64,000 nt of DNA from Blastococcus sp. URHD0036 (GTDB lineage Bacteria > Actinomycetota > Actinomycetes > Mycobacteriales > Geodermatophilaceae): the NCBI RefSeq assembly GCF_000701365.1, contig NZ_JNIK01000002.1, forward strand, positions 186,001 through 250,000. Reading direction: 5' to 3'. Both the position numbers and the translations under genes were made by a program. Under the pieces are notes generated by a model. That model searched no databases and had not been told where the DNA came from. It saw only the letters and a program-made list of their open reading frames with translations. This document shows positions 18,020-26,317 of this stretch, piece by piece. The first letter of the stretch is position 1, and every line of letters starts with the position of its first letter.

Positions 18020-18077
18020 GAGAACCTCCGAGTGGGGTGTGGCTTGTCGAAGGCCCAACACCTGCTCGGAGGTTCTC
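18020..18077. repeat. 13-bp inverted repeat before the transposase start
   Basis: GAGAACCTCCGAG (18020-18032) and CTCGGAGGTTCTC (18065-18077) are perfect inverted copies with similar but imperfect inner sequence. The right arm contains the transposase Shine-Dalgarno (CGGAGG) and ends next to its GTG. The hairpin could therefore mask translation, a known way for insertion sequences to limit transposase made from read-through RNA, or it could mark an element end. Confidence 0.5.
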
Positions 18078-18420
18078 GTGGCTCACGGCAACGCCCGCAC
18101 GACCGTTCACGGCCGGCTGCTGATCGTTGCCCGGTATCGGGCCGGATGGCGGCAGGCGCACATCGCGGCGGCGATGGGGATCTCACGCAAGCGCGTGCGG
18201 ACCTGGATCACCCGCTACGAAGCCGAGGGCGAGGCCGGGCTGGTGGACCGGTCCAGCCGCCCACACACCAGCCCGCGGCGCGCCCCGGCGGAGGTGGGAG
18301 AGCGCATCGTCGAGCTCCGGCGCCGGGAGCGCCGCGGCCCGGCCTGGCTCGCCGTCGAACTCGGCGTGCCGGCCCGCTCCGTGTCTCGCGTCCTGGGCGG
18401 CCGGGGACTGCCCACTCAGC
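18078..18420 (+). mobile_element. IS481-type transposase, N-terminal fragment
   Basis: GTG 18078 with GGAGG 5 bases upstream opens VAHGNARTTVHGRLLIVARY, followed by an HTH (AHIAAAMGISRKRVRTWITRY) and EAGLVDRSSRPHTSPRRAP. This is the characteristic N-terminal helix-turn-helix and DRSSRP linker of IS481-family transposases. Resemblance stops near 18420, before the DDE catalytic core. No integrase core was found between there and 18662, so the element is a truncated, inactive remnant. Confidence 0.75.
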
Positions 18421-18662
18421 GCGGCGCGCGGGACCGCCGCCGGCCTCGGGACGCGATCCTTTCCCGAGCTGGTCGACCAGGCCATGGCCAGCGTGTGGAG
18501 CTACGGGCAGTCGCAGCCACCGGCACCCTGACGGGCCGGTCTTTCGCCACCGCCTGCTCGACTTCCCGGTTCCCAGCGACCTCGGGCGCTACTGCCTCCG
18601 GGCGCTCCGAAGCAGACCACTGCGGGCCGGCTCCGGCCCGACCGGGTCGTACCGGATCCGGC

Positions 18663-19436
18663 TCACCGCCGGTCGGATCGACGCCCTCCGACGAACTCTG
18701 CGATGGCCGCCCGATGGTAGGACGTCTCCCCCAGCGTCTGCTGGACGCGCCGCTCCTCCGCGAGCGAGGCGTCCAGCGTCCGATCCCATCCGTCCCGCAA
18801 CAGGCGCTTGGACGCGGCGAGTGCCGGGGCGGAGCCGCCGGCCAGTTGGGCGGCCACGGACTGCACGGTGTTCGGCAGATCGGCAGCAGCGACCACCGTA
18901 CCCACCAACCCCCAGGCAGCGGCCTCCTCAGCGGTGAATGTCCGGTTGCGCAGCACCAGCTCACTGGCCCGGGCCGCGCCGACCGCCCGCGCCAGCAGGA
19001 CCGAGACGCCGCAGTCAGGGGCCAGCCCGATTCCCGTGAAAGCGAGGGCGAACCGGGCCCCCGCTGCCGCTACCCGGATGTCGGCAGCGAGCGCCAGTCC
19101 TAGACCGCCGCCGGCGCAGCTGCCGTTGATGCCGGCGACCACGGGCTGCGGCATTCCGGACAGCGTCCGGATCACCGGCGCGTAGTGCTCATCCAGACTC
19201 TCGAACGCCGTCCCGGGGTCCGCCTCCAGGGTCGCTCCGTGCTCGTGCAGGTCCTGGCCGGCGCAGAAGACCCGGCCGCTGCCCGTGAGCACGACCACGC
19301 TGACGTCGTCCCTGTCCGCCAAGCCTGCGAGGGCACCCAGAAGGTCGACGCGGACCGCTCGCGTCAGCGAGGGGTGCAAGAGGGTGACCGTGGCGACACC
19401 GGCGTCGACCCGGCACCGAACGTGGTGATCCGTCAT
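18663..19436 (-). CDS. Enoyl-CoA hydratase/isomerase
   Basis: A 257-residue crotonase-fold protein. VFCAGQDLHEHG (oxyanion-hole loop 1) and GSCAGGGLGLALAADIRVAA (oxyanion-hole loop 2) are intact. The first catalytic-Glu position reads Leu (GGGLGLALA), so an isomerase-like or non-standard reaction is possible; the later ALAFTGIGLAPDCGVS region resembles PaaG-type proteins with a catalytic Asp (APDCG). ATG 19436 is chosen over GTG 19445; neither has a strong Shine-Dalgarno. The IS481 remnant ends about 240 bases beyond its stop. It is the last gene of a leftward run starting at the amidohydrolase at 25960. Confidence 0.85.
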   Translation of the reverse strand: MTDHHVRCRVDAGVATVTLLHPSLTRAVRVDLLGALAGLADRDDVSVVVLTGSGRVFCAGQDLHEHGATLEADPGTAFESLDEHYAPVIRTLSGMPQPVVAGINGSCAGGGLGLALAADIRVAAAGARFALAFTGIGLAPDCGVSVLLARAVGAARASELVLRNRTFTAEEAAAWGLVGTVVAAADLPNTVQSVAAQLAGGSAPALAASKRLLRDGWDRTLDASLAEERRVQQTLGETSYHRAAIAEFVGGRRSDRR

Positions 19437-19627
19437 GACATCCACCGTTCCATCAGGTCCCTCGCGCAGCAGACGACGTTTCCGGCGATCCTGACACGGA
19501 GGACAGCCGGCGCCGATGCAGGCGGCGCGTCGGCTGGGGAAGTCACCGGCTCCATCCGTGCGCTAGCCCGACCCCGCGGGATCCCTCCAGGGCGACCGTC
19601 GGACGGCAGGAACCGCGACCGGACGGC

Positions 19628-20740
19628 TCAGTCGAAGGTGATGACCCCGCGGATGTTGGTGCCGGCGTGCATGTCGTCGTAGCCGGTGTTCACCTCGTCC
19701 AGCGTGTAGGTCCGGGTGACGAGTTCGTCGAGCGCGAGCTTCCCCTGCTCGTACATGTGCAGCAGCACCGGCACCGCCGCGGCCGGCGACCACATGCCGT
19801 ACAGGCAGCCCTGGATGCGCTGCTGGTACATGGCCAGCTTGAACGGGTTCACCGGCACGCCGACCTCGGCCGCCGATCCGGTGCCGGTGACCACCACGAC
19901 ACCGTCCTTGCCGATCGCGTCGAAGGCCTGGCCGATGTGCTCCCCGGTCACCACGCCCACCGTGACGATCGCGGCGTCAGCGCCCTGGCCGTCGGTCACC
20001 GACCGCGCCAGCTCCGCTGCCTCGGCGATGTCGGAGACGGCGGTCGTCGCACCCAGCCGCAACGCCGTGTCCCGTTTGAACTGCACCGGATCCACGGCGA
20101 TGACGTGGGCGGCGCCGGCATGGGCTGCCCCCTGGACCGCGTTGATCCCGATGCCACCGACACCCATCACGATGACGACCTGCCCCGGCTTCACCGCAGC
20201 GGCGTTGACGGCCGATCCCCATCCGGTCGGCACCCCGCACCCCAGGAGCGCCACGGTCGACAGCGGAAGGTGCTCGGGCACCTTGATGCACGACCCCTCC
20301 GGCATCACGGACCATTCGGCGAAGGTGCCGATGGCCGAGGACCGGGCGACATCCCTGCCGTCGTAGTGCATGCGGAACGTGCCGTCGAGCATCGACCCGG
20401 CGGCCAGGAACTTGCCGTTGTGGCACAGGTTCTGCCGACCGGTCGCACACGGACGACACCGCCCGCACGCCGGGACGAACGACGTCACGATGTGGTCGCC
20501 CACCGCCAGCGACCCGACACCGGCACCGACGGCCTCCACGACGCCGGCTCCCTCGTGGCCGCCGCACAGCGGGAGGTGTGGTGCCGGGCCGTCCCCGGTG
20601 GCCCGGTGGTCGTCGGAGTGGCACAGACCGGAGGCGACCATCCGCACGAGGACCTCGTGCTCCTTCGGGTCGTCCAGGACCGTGTCGACCACCTCCCACT
20701 TGCCCGGCTGGTCCATCAGCAGCGCTGCTCGTGTCCTCAT
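19628..20740 (-). CDS. NDMA-dependent (mycofactocin-type) Zn alcohol dehydrogenase
   Basis: A 370-residue zinc alcohol dehydrogenase. The catalytic zinc ligands are Cys40 in ASGLCHSDDH and His62/Glu63 in GGHEGAG. The structural-zinc cluster is PACGRCRPCATGRQNLC and the Rossmann motif is VMGVGGIGINAVQGAA. Length and the opening MRTRAALLMDQPGKWEVVD fit the family of nicotinoprotein alcohol dehydrogenases assayed with NDMA, which bioinformatic work ties to mycofactocin. It would oxidise an alcohol intermediate, with the aldehyde passing to the dehydrogenase at 22985. ATG 20740 follows GGAAGG. It is separated from the MBL gene by 104 bases. Confidence 0.85.
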   Translation of the reverse strand: MRTRAALLMDQPGKWEVVDTVLDDPKEHEVLVRMVASGLCHSDDHRATGDGPAPHLPLCGGHEGAGVVEAVGAGVGSLAVGDHIVTSFVPACGRCRPCATGRQNLCHNGKFLAAGSMLDGTFRMHYDGRDVARSSAIGTFAEWSVMPEGSCIKVPEHLPLSTVALLGCGVPTGWGSAVNAAAVKPGQVVIVMGVGGIGINAVQGAAHAGAAHVIAVDPVQFKRDTALRLGATTAVSDIAEAAELARSVTDGQGADAAIVTVGVVTGEHIGQAFDAIGKDGVVVVTGTGSAAEVGVPVNPFKLAMYQQRIQGCLYGMWSPAAAVPVLLHMYEQGKLALDELVTRTYTLDEVNTGYDDMHAGTNIRGVITFD

Positions 20741-20844
20741 CAGGTACGCCTTCCGCTAGGGATCGATGCCGCTGGTCGAGGCGCGCTCGGCGACCGAGGA
20801 CGCTCACGGCGGGGTGGTGGTGACACGCGCCTGGTCGGCGGCTC

Positions 20845-21780
20845 TCAGACCGACTGCCAGGCCCCGCTGAGGACCCGGCCGCCCTTGAGACCGGGGAAGT
20901 GGCACCCCAGGCCCACACCGCCCCCCTCGTCGAGCTCGCGGAGATAGCGCTCGCGCACCCGCTGCGCCGCGCGCGGGTCCACGTCGCTGCCGGCGATCCA
21001 ATCCACCTCGGTCAGCTGCTGCGGGCAGTACATCGCGTCCCCGAACAGGATCGCCCGCTCTCCGCCGTCCTCCACCAAGTACAGCGAGTGCCCCGGTGTG
21101 TGGCCGGCACCGTCGAGCCGCGTGATACCAGGGGCGACCACGACATCCCCCTCGAGCAGATCGACCCGCCCCTGATCCGCCAGCGTCATCAGGGCCCGCT
21201 TGACGTACCCGTCGATCGGCAACTGGGCCTCGTCGGTCTCCATGAAGTGGTGCCAGTCCTGGGCGCCCATCACCACCCGGGCGTTGACGAACAGCGGATT
21301 GCCCTCGAAATCGGCCAGCCACCCGGTGTGGTCGGGATGCAGATGACTCAGCGCCACGATGTCGATGTCGTCGAACCCCAGCCCCTTGCGCGCCATGTTC
21401 CGGCGCAGTTCGCCGCCGACCATGATGCCGCCCCCACCGTCGCGCGGCCCGAACCCCGCGTCGACCAGCACGTTCAGCTCTCCCGGCCAGACGAAGGCGC
21501 CGACGGGAACGCGAGGGGGCGTCATTCCCTGCGCGACCAGATCATCGTGCAAGCCGTGCGGATCGGCCGGCGAGCCGAGGAACTCGGGCACCCGGTCGAT
21601 CGTGAAGAAACCATCCGACAGCGCCAGCAGGGTGCGCCCGCCGACCGGCAACTCCTCCACCGCCAGCGTTGTCAGCGTGTCGTCGTACAGCGGACTGCCG
21701 GCGATCGGGTCCGCATCGCTGTAGTCGAAACCGAAGGTCTCCGACGAGACCTCGGGATCCACCTCGGACATACCGCTCAT
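20845..21780 (-). CDS. MBL-fold metallo-hydrolase
   Basis: A 311-residue metallo-beta-lactamase-fold hydrolase. The metal motif is SHLHPDHTGW (HxHxDH), with further ligands in GAGHTPGHSLYL and in LFGDAMY, and a C-terminal LGCHFPG histidine. VGAFVWPGELNVLVDAGFGP precedes the first motif, as in quorum-lactonase and aryl-ester hydrolase relatives. It probably opens a lactone or thioester, but the substrate is unknown. ATG 21780 has GAGG about 10 bases upstream. A partial, frameshifted relative fused to a VOC domain is at 44151-44806. Confidence 0.85.
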   Translation of the reverse strand: MSGMSEVDPEVSSETFGFDYSDADPIAGSPLYDDTLTTLAVEELPVGGRTLLALSDGFFTIDRVPEFLGSPADPHGLHDDLVAQGMTPPRVPVGAFVWPGELNVLVDAGFGPRDGGGGIMVGGELRRNMARKGLGFDDIDIVALSHLHPDHTGWLADFEGNPLFVNARVVMGAQDWHHFMETDEAQLPIDGYVKRALMTLADQGRVDLLEGDVVVAPGITRLDGAGHTPGHSLYLVEDGGERAILFGDAMYCPQQLTEVDWIAGSDVDPRAAQRVRERYLRELDEGGGVGLGCHFPGLKGGRVLSGAWQSV

Positions 21781-21823
21781 CACGCACTCGCCTCGGCTCT
21801 CTGAAGACTGGATTGGCTGTTCC

Positions 21824-21832
21824 GTCCTGGAT
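21824..21832. promoter_or_regulatory. Operator-like site GTCCTGGAT
   Basis: One mismatch from the ATCCWGGAT palindrome, 44 bases before the MBL gene start. A second half-like CTGGATTGG lies at 21808-21816. Confidence 0.45.
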
Positions 21833-21907
21833 GTGGGTTTTCTCTGCTCGAGTGGAATCCCCGGATCGACGTGCACCGCACCGCGCGGCGGCTCACCCGA
21901 TCCGCGA

Positions 21908-21960
21908 CCGTTCCGTCCGGGCCTGGAGGAGACTCCTCCCTCAGGCCCGGAACGGAACGG
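21908..21960 (-). terminator. Extended hairpin downstream of the SDR
   Basis: GGAGGAG (21925-21931) pairs with CTCCTCC (21933-21939) around a single A. CCGGGCCTG (21917-21925) pairs with CAGGCCCGG (21942-21950), and outer CCGTTCCG pairs with CGGAACGG. It lies between the SDR stop and the MBL promoter region. Confidence 0.65.
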
Positions 21961-22055
21961 CAGTGTCGAGCGGACAGTGATCAGCAGCGCCACGAGCTAC
22001 CGCGAGAAGGTTCCGTGACGCGCTCACGACGTGGCCGCACCGCGGCCACGGTCGC

Positions 22056-22892
22056 TCATCCGGTCCAGGTGGCCGACTTCCCGGCCGTGACGTCGAAGAC
22101 CGCCCCGGTGACGAATCGGGCCTGATCGCTGGCGAGGAACGCGACCATGTGAGAGACGTCCAGGGCGTCGATGTGCGAGACCCCCATGGGGTTCAGCGCG
22201 GCGAACCCGTCCTTGCAGTCCTCCCACGTCGGGTTCTCGAGGTCGGGCCGGAACAGGTGGTAGATCTCCTCGTTCTGGATCAGCGGCGTGAGCACGGCCA
22301 CCGGGCAGACCGCGTTGACCGTGACGCCGTGCTGACCGGCCTCCAGGGCAGCGGACTTGACGAGCCCGATGATCCCCCACTTCGACGCGGCGTAGTGGCC
22401 GCCGTTGCGCGCACCCCCACGACCCATCGTCGACGAGGTCGCGATGATCCGGCCCGAGCCCCGGTCGATCATGTGCGGGAGGACCGCCCGCATGGCGTGG
22501 AACACCCCGGTCAGGTTGATGTCGATCAACTCGCTCCACGCCTCCGGCGGCATGGCCGACACCTGGTGATAGCTGGCCACCCCGGCGTTGGCCAGCATGA
22601 TGTCGACGGAACCCAATTCCTCGATGCCGCGCTCGACCGCCCCGGAGACCTGCTCGAACGACCGCACGTCACCCTCGATCGCCAGGCAGCGCCGGCCCAG
22701 CCCGGTGACGAGCGCCTGGGTCTCCTTCAGGTCCTCCGCGCTCGCCGGCGGATAGGACACCGTCGACATCTGGTCGGGCACGTCGAACAGCACGATGTCC
22801 GCGCCCTGCTCGGCGAGGGTGACTGCATGACTGCGACCTTGACCGCGACCGCCACCGGTGATGAACACGACCTTGCCGTCGAACGCTCCCAC
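22056..22892 (-). CDS. SDR oxidoreductase of the mycofactocin-coupled type
   Basis: A 278-residue short-chain dehydrogenase. VGAFDGKVVFITGGGRGQGRSHA carries the TGxxxGxG motif with the GQGRSHA extension characteristic of mycofactocin-coupled SDRs. DVRSFEQVSGAV, LANAGVA (NAG motif), SSTMGR and GHYAASKWGIIG (YxxxK) complete the catalytic set. The family holds NAD tightly and is thought to use mycofactocin to re-oxidise it. The start GTG 22892 follows GAGGAGGACCC. The aldehyde dehydrogenase ends 92 bases upstream, so the two are probably co-transcribed. Confidence 0.85.
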   Translation of the reverse strand: MGAFDGKVVFITGGGRGQGRSHAVTLAEQGADIVLFDVPDQMSTVSYPPASAEDLKETQALVTGLGRRCLAIEGDVRSFEQVSGAVERGIEELGSVDIMLANAGVASYHQVSAMPPEAWSELIDINLTGVFHAMRAVLPHMIDRGSGRIIATSSTMGRGGARNGGHYAASKWGIIGLVKSAALEAGQHGVTVNAVCPVAVLTPLIQNEEIYHLFRPDLENPTWEDCKDGFAALNPMGVSHIDALDVSHMVAFLASDQARFVTGAVFDVTAGKSATWTG

Positions 22893-22984
22893 GGGTCCTC
22901 CTCGGACTTCTCGCTCCAGCACGACCTGCTGGACGCTCTGTGGCTCCTCGATCGCATGGCAGATGACCGCCGGACACCGCGACC

Positions 22985-24403
22985 TCAGGTGGCGCTGATG
23001 CCCACCGTCTTCAGCTGGGTGTACGTCAGCAGTGCCTCGGCGCCCTTAACCCGGCCGAGGCCGCTGGACTTGAAGCCACCGAACGGCGCTTCGTTGCCGA
23101 GTAGCGCACCGTTCACACTGACCTGGCCGGCCTTCAGCTCGTAAGCGACCCGCAGCGCCCGGCCGGAGTCCCGCGTCCAGACGCTCGCCGCCAGGCCGTA
23201 CTCGGTGCCGTTGGCGATGCTGATCGCCTCCTCCTCTGTGGAGAAGGCCAGCACACCCAGGACCGGCCCGAAGATCTCCTCCTGGGCGATGCGCATGGTC
23301 GGCTGCACATCGGTGTAGATCGTCGGCTGGACGTAGCGCCCGGCGTCGAAGGGCGGCTGGCTCACGACCGCGCCCCCCAGCCGGAGTGTCGCCTTGTCGT
23401 CCTGGGCGACGGAGAAGTACTCCTGGACCTTCGCGAACTGATCACTGGTGATCATCGGCCCGATCTGCCGGCCGATCTCCAGTTTCCCGACGACATCCGC
23501 GACCCGATCGACGAGTTCGTCGTGGATTTCCCGCTGCACGACGAGGCGGGTCGGCGCGGAGCAGATCTGGCCGGAATTGACGGTGAAGCCGTTCGCGACA
23601 TGGGTGGCAGCACGGGAGAGATCGGCGTCGGCGAACACGACGTTGGCGGACTTGCCGCCGAGCTCGAGCGTCACTGGGATCAGCCGCTGAGCGGCGGTGG
23701 CGGCAATGCGGCGGCCGGTGGCGACCGAGCCGGTGAAGGCCACCTTGTCAACTGCAGGGTGCTCGACCAGGGGCGCGCCCACCTCCGGTCCGAGACCGGT
23801 GACCACGTTCAAGACACCGGCGGGAAGTCCTGCCGCGACGGCGACCTCCCCCAGCACGAGGCTGGTGAGGGAGGTGAACTCCGAGGGCTTCAGCACGACC
23901 GCGTTGCCGGCCGCGAGGGCCGGCGCCACGTCCCGCGAGGCCTGGTTCAGCGGACCGTTCCACGGAGTGATCACCGCGACGACCCCGTAGGGCTCACGCC
24001 GCGTGAACGCCAGGATGTCCGGGCCGAGGTCGATCGTCTCCCCGTGCCCAGCACGGACGATGGAGCCGTAGTAGGTGAAGTACTCGGCAGCCGCCTGCAC
24101 CTCGCGGACGGCGCTCGGCTTGCCCGTCTGCGCCTCCTCCAGGGCAATGAACTCGTCGGCCTTCGCGAGCATCGCAGCGCCGACCGCCGTCAGGATCCGA
24201 CCCCGCTCGGCCGGCGCGCGGCGGGCCCAGCCGGCCTGCGCCGCCTGAGCAGCCTTGACCGCGTCGTCGACGTCCCGCGCACTTCCGCGCGGGATGGTGG
24301 CGACGACCGCGCCGTTCACCGGACTGGTGGCGTCCTCCAGGTACTCGCCGTCCACCGGAGGCCGGTAGTCGCCCGAGATCCAGTGGCCGTATCGATCCGC
24401 CAT
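22985..24403 (-). CDS. Aldehyde dehydrogenase
   Basis: A 472-residue NAD(P)-dependent aldehyde dehydrogenase. It has VITPWNGPLNQ, the general-base region VTLELGGKSANVVF (Glu), the nucleophile in VNSGQICSAPTRL (Cys), and QEEIFGPVLGVLAF and FGGFKSSGLGR near the C-terminus. It oxidises an aldehyde to the free acid, which the CoA ligases could then activate. ATG 24403 has AAGGAG 9 bases upstream. The upstream interval holds a promoter-like operator at 24555-24583, about 150 bases away. A second aldehyde dehydrogenase is at 56189. Confidence 0.93.
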   Translation of the reverse strand: MADRYGHWISGDYRPPVDGEYLEDATSPVNGAVVATIPRGSARDVDDAVKAAQAAQAGWARRAPAERGRILTAVGAAMLAKADEFIALEEAQTGKPSAVREVQAAAEYFTYYGSIVRAGHGETIDLGPDILAFTRREPYGVVAVITPWNGPLNQASRDVAPALAAGNAVVLKPSEFTSLTSLVLGEVAVAAGLPAGVLNVVTGLGPEVGAPLVEHPAVDKVAFTGSVATGRRIAATAAQRLIPVTLELGGKSANVVFADADLSRAATHVANGFTVNSGQICSAPTRLVVQREIHDELVDRVADVVGKLEIGRQIGPMITSDQFAKVQEYFSVAQDDKATLRLGGAVVSQPPFDAGRYVQPTIYTDVQPTMRIAQEEIFGPVLGVLAFSTEEEAISIANGTEYGLAASVWTRDSGRALRVAYELKAGQVSVNGALLGNEAPFGGFKSSGLGRVKGAEALLTYTQLKTVGISAT

Positions 24404-24554
24404 GGTGCACAACTCCTTCTCGCGCGCTGCACAGAAGCATCGGACCCTCGGCTCGTCGCGCCTCGCGCTGCACGAGCATCCCGCTGCGCTCGGCGCGCAT
24501 CGACCGTGGCGTCACGGGGGGAGCGGAGTGCGGAACACCTGCCGAACGGTCGGA

Positions 24555-24583
24555 CTGTACATCCTGGATTCACTGCGAGACAG
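24555..24583 (-). promoter_or_regulatory. Promoter with ATCCTGGAT operator
   Basis: Reading leftward, weak -35 TGTCTC (24578-24583), a 17-base spacer containing the perfect palindrome (24562-24570), then -10 TACAGT (24555-24560). The palindrome abuts the -10 exactly as at 9967-9994. It would drive the aldehyde dehydrogenase and SDR. Confidence 0.55.
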
Positions 24584-24618
24584 GGCGCCAGCGATCCGCG
24601 CCGGCAGTCTGACCCTCA

Positions 24619-24694
24619 GACGACCAGACGGCCCGCCGGCGGAACTGCGTCACAGCAGCTCCGGCCGACGGGCCGTCTCGACCGGGCGGTCGTC
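24619..24694 (-). terminator. Stem-loop downstream of the amidohydrolase
   Basis: AGACGGCCCG (24626-24635) pairs perfectly with CGGGCCGTCT (24669-24678), and outer GACGACC (24619-24625) pairs with GGTCGTC (24688-24694). It is placed right after the amidohydrolase stop. Confidence 0.6.
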
Positions 24695-24718
24695 ACGTCA
24701 CAGCGTGCCGACCGCAGG

Positions 24719-25960
24719 TCACCACTGGATCGTCGTGCGGTAGTCCCGCTTGCCCGTCGCGATGTCCTCCGGGACGTCGATCTGGAAGAGCTTCGCGGCG
24801 TTGCGCCAGGTGATCTTCTCCACCTCGTCACGCGGGATGTCGCGCAGCAGGTCCCGGAGGGCCGGCTGCGTGGCGGGCCAGCTGCCGTCCGCGTGCGGGT
24901 AGTCGACCTCGACAGTGATCTTGTCGATCCCCACCCGGTCGCGCAGAGTGAAGCCGGCCGGGTCGTCGAAGGTGCAGAACCAAAAGTTGCGCGCGAACAC
25001 CTCGGACGGCGTGAACTCCTTGTCCTTCCACCCGTCCCACTCCGGGGCCATGCCGGCGTGCGTCTCGATGTACTTCAACCGGTCGTAGATCATCGGCACC
25101 CAGCCGATGCCGCCCTCGGCCAGGCTGACCCTCAGGTTGGGGAACTTCGAGAGGACACCGGAGTAGAGCCAGCTCAGCGAAGAGACGAGCGCGTAGGCGG
25201 GGAACAGCGCGACGAAGATCTCGGGCATCACGCCGGCATCGACGTCCCGCATCGACCCGGACGAGCCCGTGTGGAGGGCGATGACGGTTCCCGTCTCCTC
25301 GCAAGCGCGGAGGAACGGGTCGAAGTGCCCGCTCGCCAGGCCCGGCAGTCCGAGCTTCGACGGGATCTCCGGGAAGCTGACAGCCCGCACGCCGCGCTCG
25401 GCGTTGCGGTAGATCTCCTGCGCGGCGATCTCGCCGTCCAGCAACCACGGGATCTGCAGACCGATGATGCGGTCGGGGTAGGGGGACTTCCACTCCTCGT
25501 GGTACCAGTCGTTCCAGCCCTTGACGCAGGCGAGACCCAGCTCGTGGTCCTTCAGCTCCGCGAACCGCGCCCCGCCGAAGCCTGCGAGACGGGAGGGGAA
25601 GCACAGCGAGGCGTAGACCCCGTTTAGGTCCATGTCGCGGATGCGCGCGTCGATGTCGAAGCAGCCCTTGCGGAGCTCCTCGAAGTTGGTCGGCTCATCG
25701 TTCCACTCCTCTGGCGGACGCCCGGCGACTGCGTTCAGACCCATGTTGTGGAGGACCAAGTCCTCTATCTGCCAGGACTGGATACCGTTCATCTCGATGA
25801 TGCGCGGCCCACGGTCACCGAACTTCGCGGGGATCCGGCCGTCAAACATGGTCGGCGGCTCGACGAGGTGGTCGTCGGTCGAGATGACCAGAAACTCGAG
25901 GTCCTTCTCCGGCACCGGCTCGGGCAAGAAAGTCACGGACCGTTCAGCGGTGCTGGTCAT
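24719..25960 (-). CDS. Amidohydrolase (PF04909 type, metal-dependent TIM barrel)
   Basis: A 413-residue amidohydrolase_2 protein. VISTDDHLVEPPTMFDGRIP supplies the N-terminal D-H metal region (DxH variant). IALHTGSSGS and SLAEGGIGWVP are mid-barrel metal/base strands, and VEVDYPHADGSWP contains the late Asp ligand. The family includes ACMSD-like decarboxylases and hydrolases acting on aromatic or cyclic acids. ATG 25960 has AAGGAGATTCGC. It is the first gene of the leftward run to 18663 and a paralogue of the gene at 54942 (shared DDHVIEPP/DDHLVEPP and YPHADSxWP-like motifs). Confidence 0.88.
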   Translation of the reverse strand: MTSTAERSVTFLPEPVPEKDLEFLVISTDDHLVEPPTMFDGRIPAKFGDRGPRIIEMNGIQSWQIEDLVLHNMGLNAVAGRPPEEWNDEPTNFEELRKGCFDIDARIRDMDLNGVYASLCFPSRLAGFGGARFAELKDHELGLACVKGWNDWYHEEWKSPYPDRIIGLQIPWLLDGEIAAQEIYRNAERGVRAVSFPEIPSKLGLPGLASGHFDPFLRACEETGTVIALHTGSSGSMRDVDAGVMPEIFVALFPAYALVSSLSWLYSGVLSKFPNLRVSLAEGGIGWVPMIYDRLKYIETHAGMAPEWDGWKDKEFTPSEVFARNFWFCTFDDPAGFTLRDRVGIDKITVEVDYPHADGSWPATQPALRDLLRDIPRDEVEKITWRNAAKLFQIDVPEDIATGKRDYRTTIQW

Positions 25961-26086
25961 GCGAATCTCCTTTCAGTTCCTGAATGGCGTCCACCCAGGA
26001 GGCAACCTTCGGGTGCGGGGACTCCCCCACTCCTACTGCCGACCAGGGATGTCGCGCGCGTCGCGATCGGCGCCCTGGACAGCCGC

Positions 26087-26103
26087 TTGGATGTAGGATC
26101 CAA
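26087..26103. promoter_or_regulatory. Diverged operator, TTGGAT-N5-ATCCAA
   Basis: TTGGAT (26087-26092) and ATCCAA (26098-26103) form 6-bp inverted arms around GTAGG, 127 bases before the amidohydrolase start. It shares the GGATCC/GGAT elements of the window-wide motif but not its exact core. Confidence 0.4.
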
Positions 26104-26251
26104 CTAGTCTCGAGCATTGTCAACGGAAGCGGATGGCGCGCGCATTTTGCCTCCGCATACTCGCGCCTGGGCGCGCCCAGACGTCGCAACGACGAACAAC
26201 AGGTGGAACGGGAGGTCCTCTTCTGAGTCGTCCGGCCCGGCCCGGAGAGAA

Positions 26252-26273
26252 CGAGCCGGGCTGGCTCGGCTCG
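26252..26273 (-). terminator. Hairpin downstream of livF
   Basis: CGAGCCG (26252-26258) pairs with CGGCTCG (26267-26273), about 45 bases past the livF stop. Near-identical CCGGCCCGGAGA repeats flank it (about 26237 and 26290), so alternative foldings are possible. Confidence 0.5.
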
Positions 26274-26317
26274 TAGAGATCGAGCCGGACCGGCCCGGAG
26301 AAGACACCCGCGTACAG

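Noticed and set aside
18020-18662. A complete, active insertion sequence
   Set aside because: Only the N-terminal HTH part of the transposase is present. No DDE core and no convincing outer terminal repeats or target duplication were found.
23522-25627. 701-codon + strand frame across the aldehyde dehydrogenase and amidohydrolase
   Set aside because: It crosses two genuine leftward genes and an intergenic terminator and shows no conserved domain.
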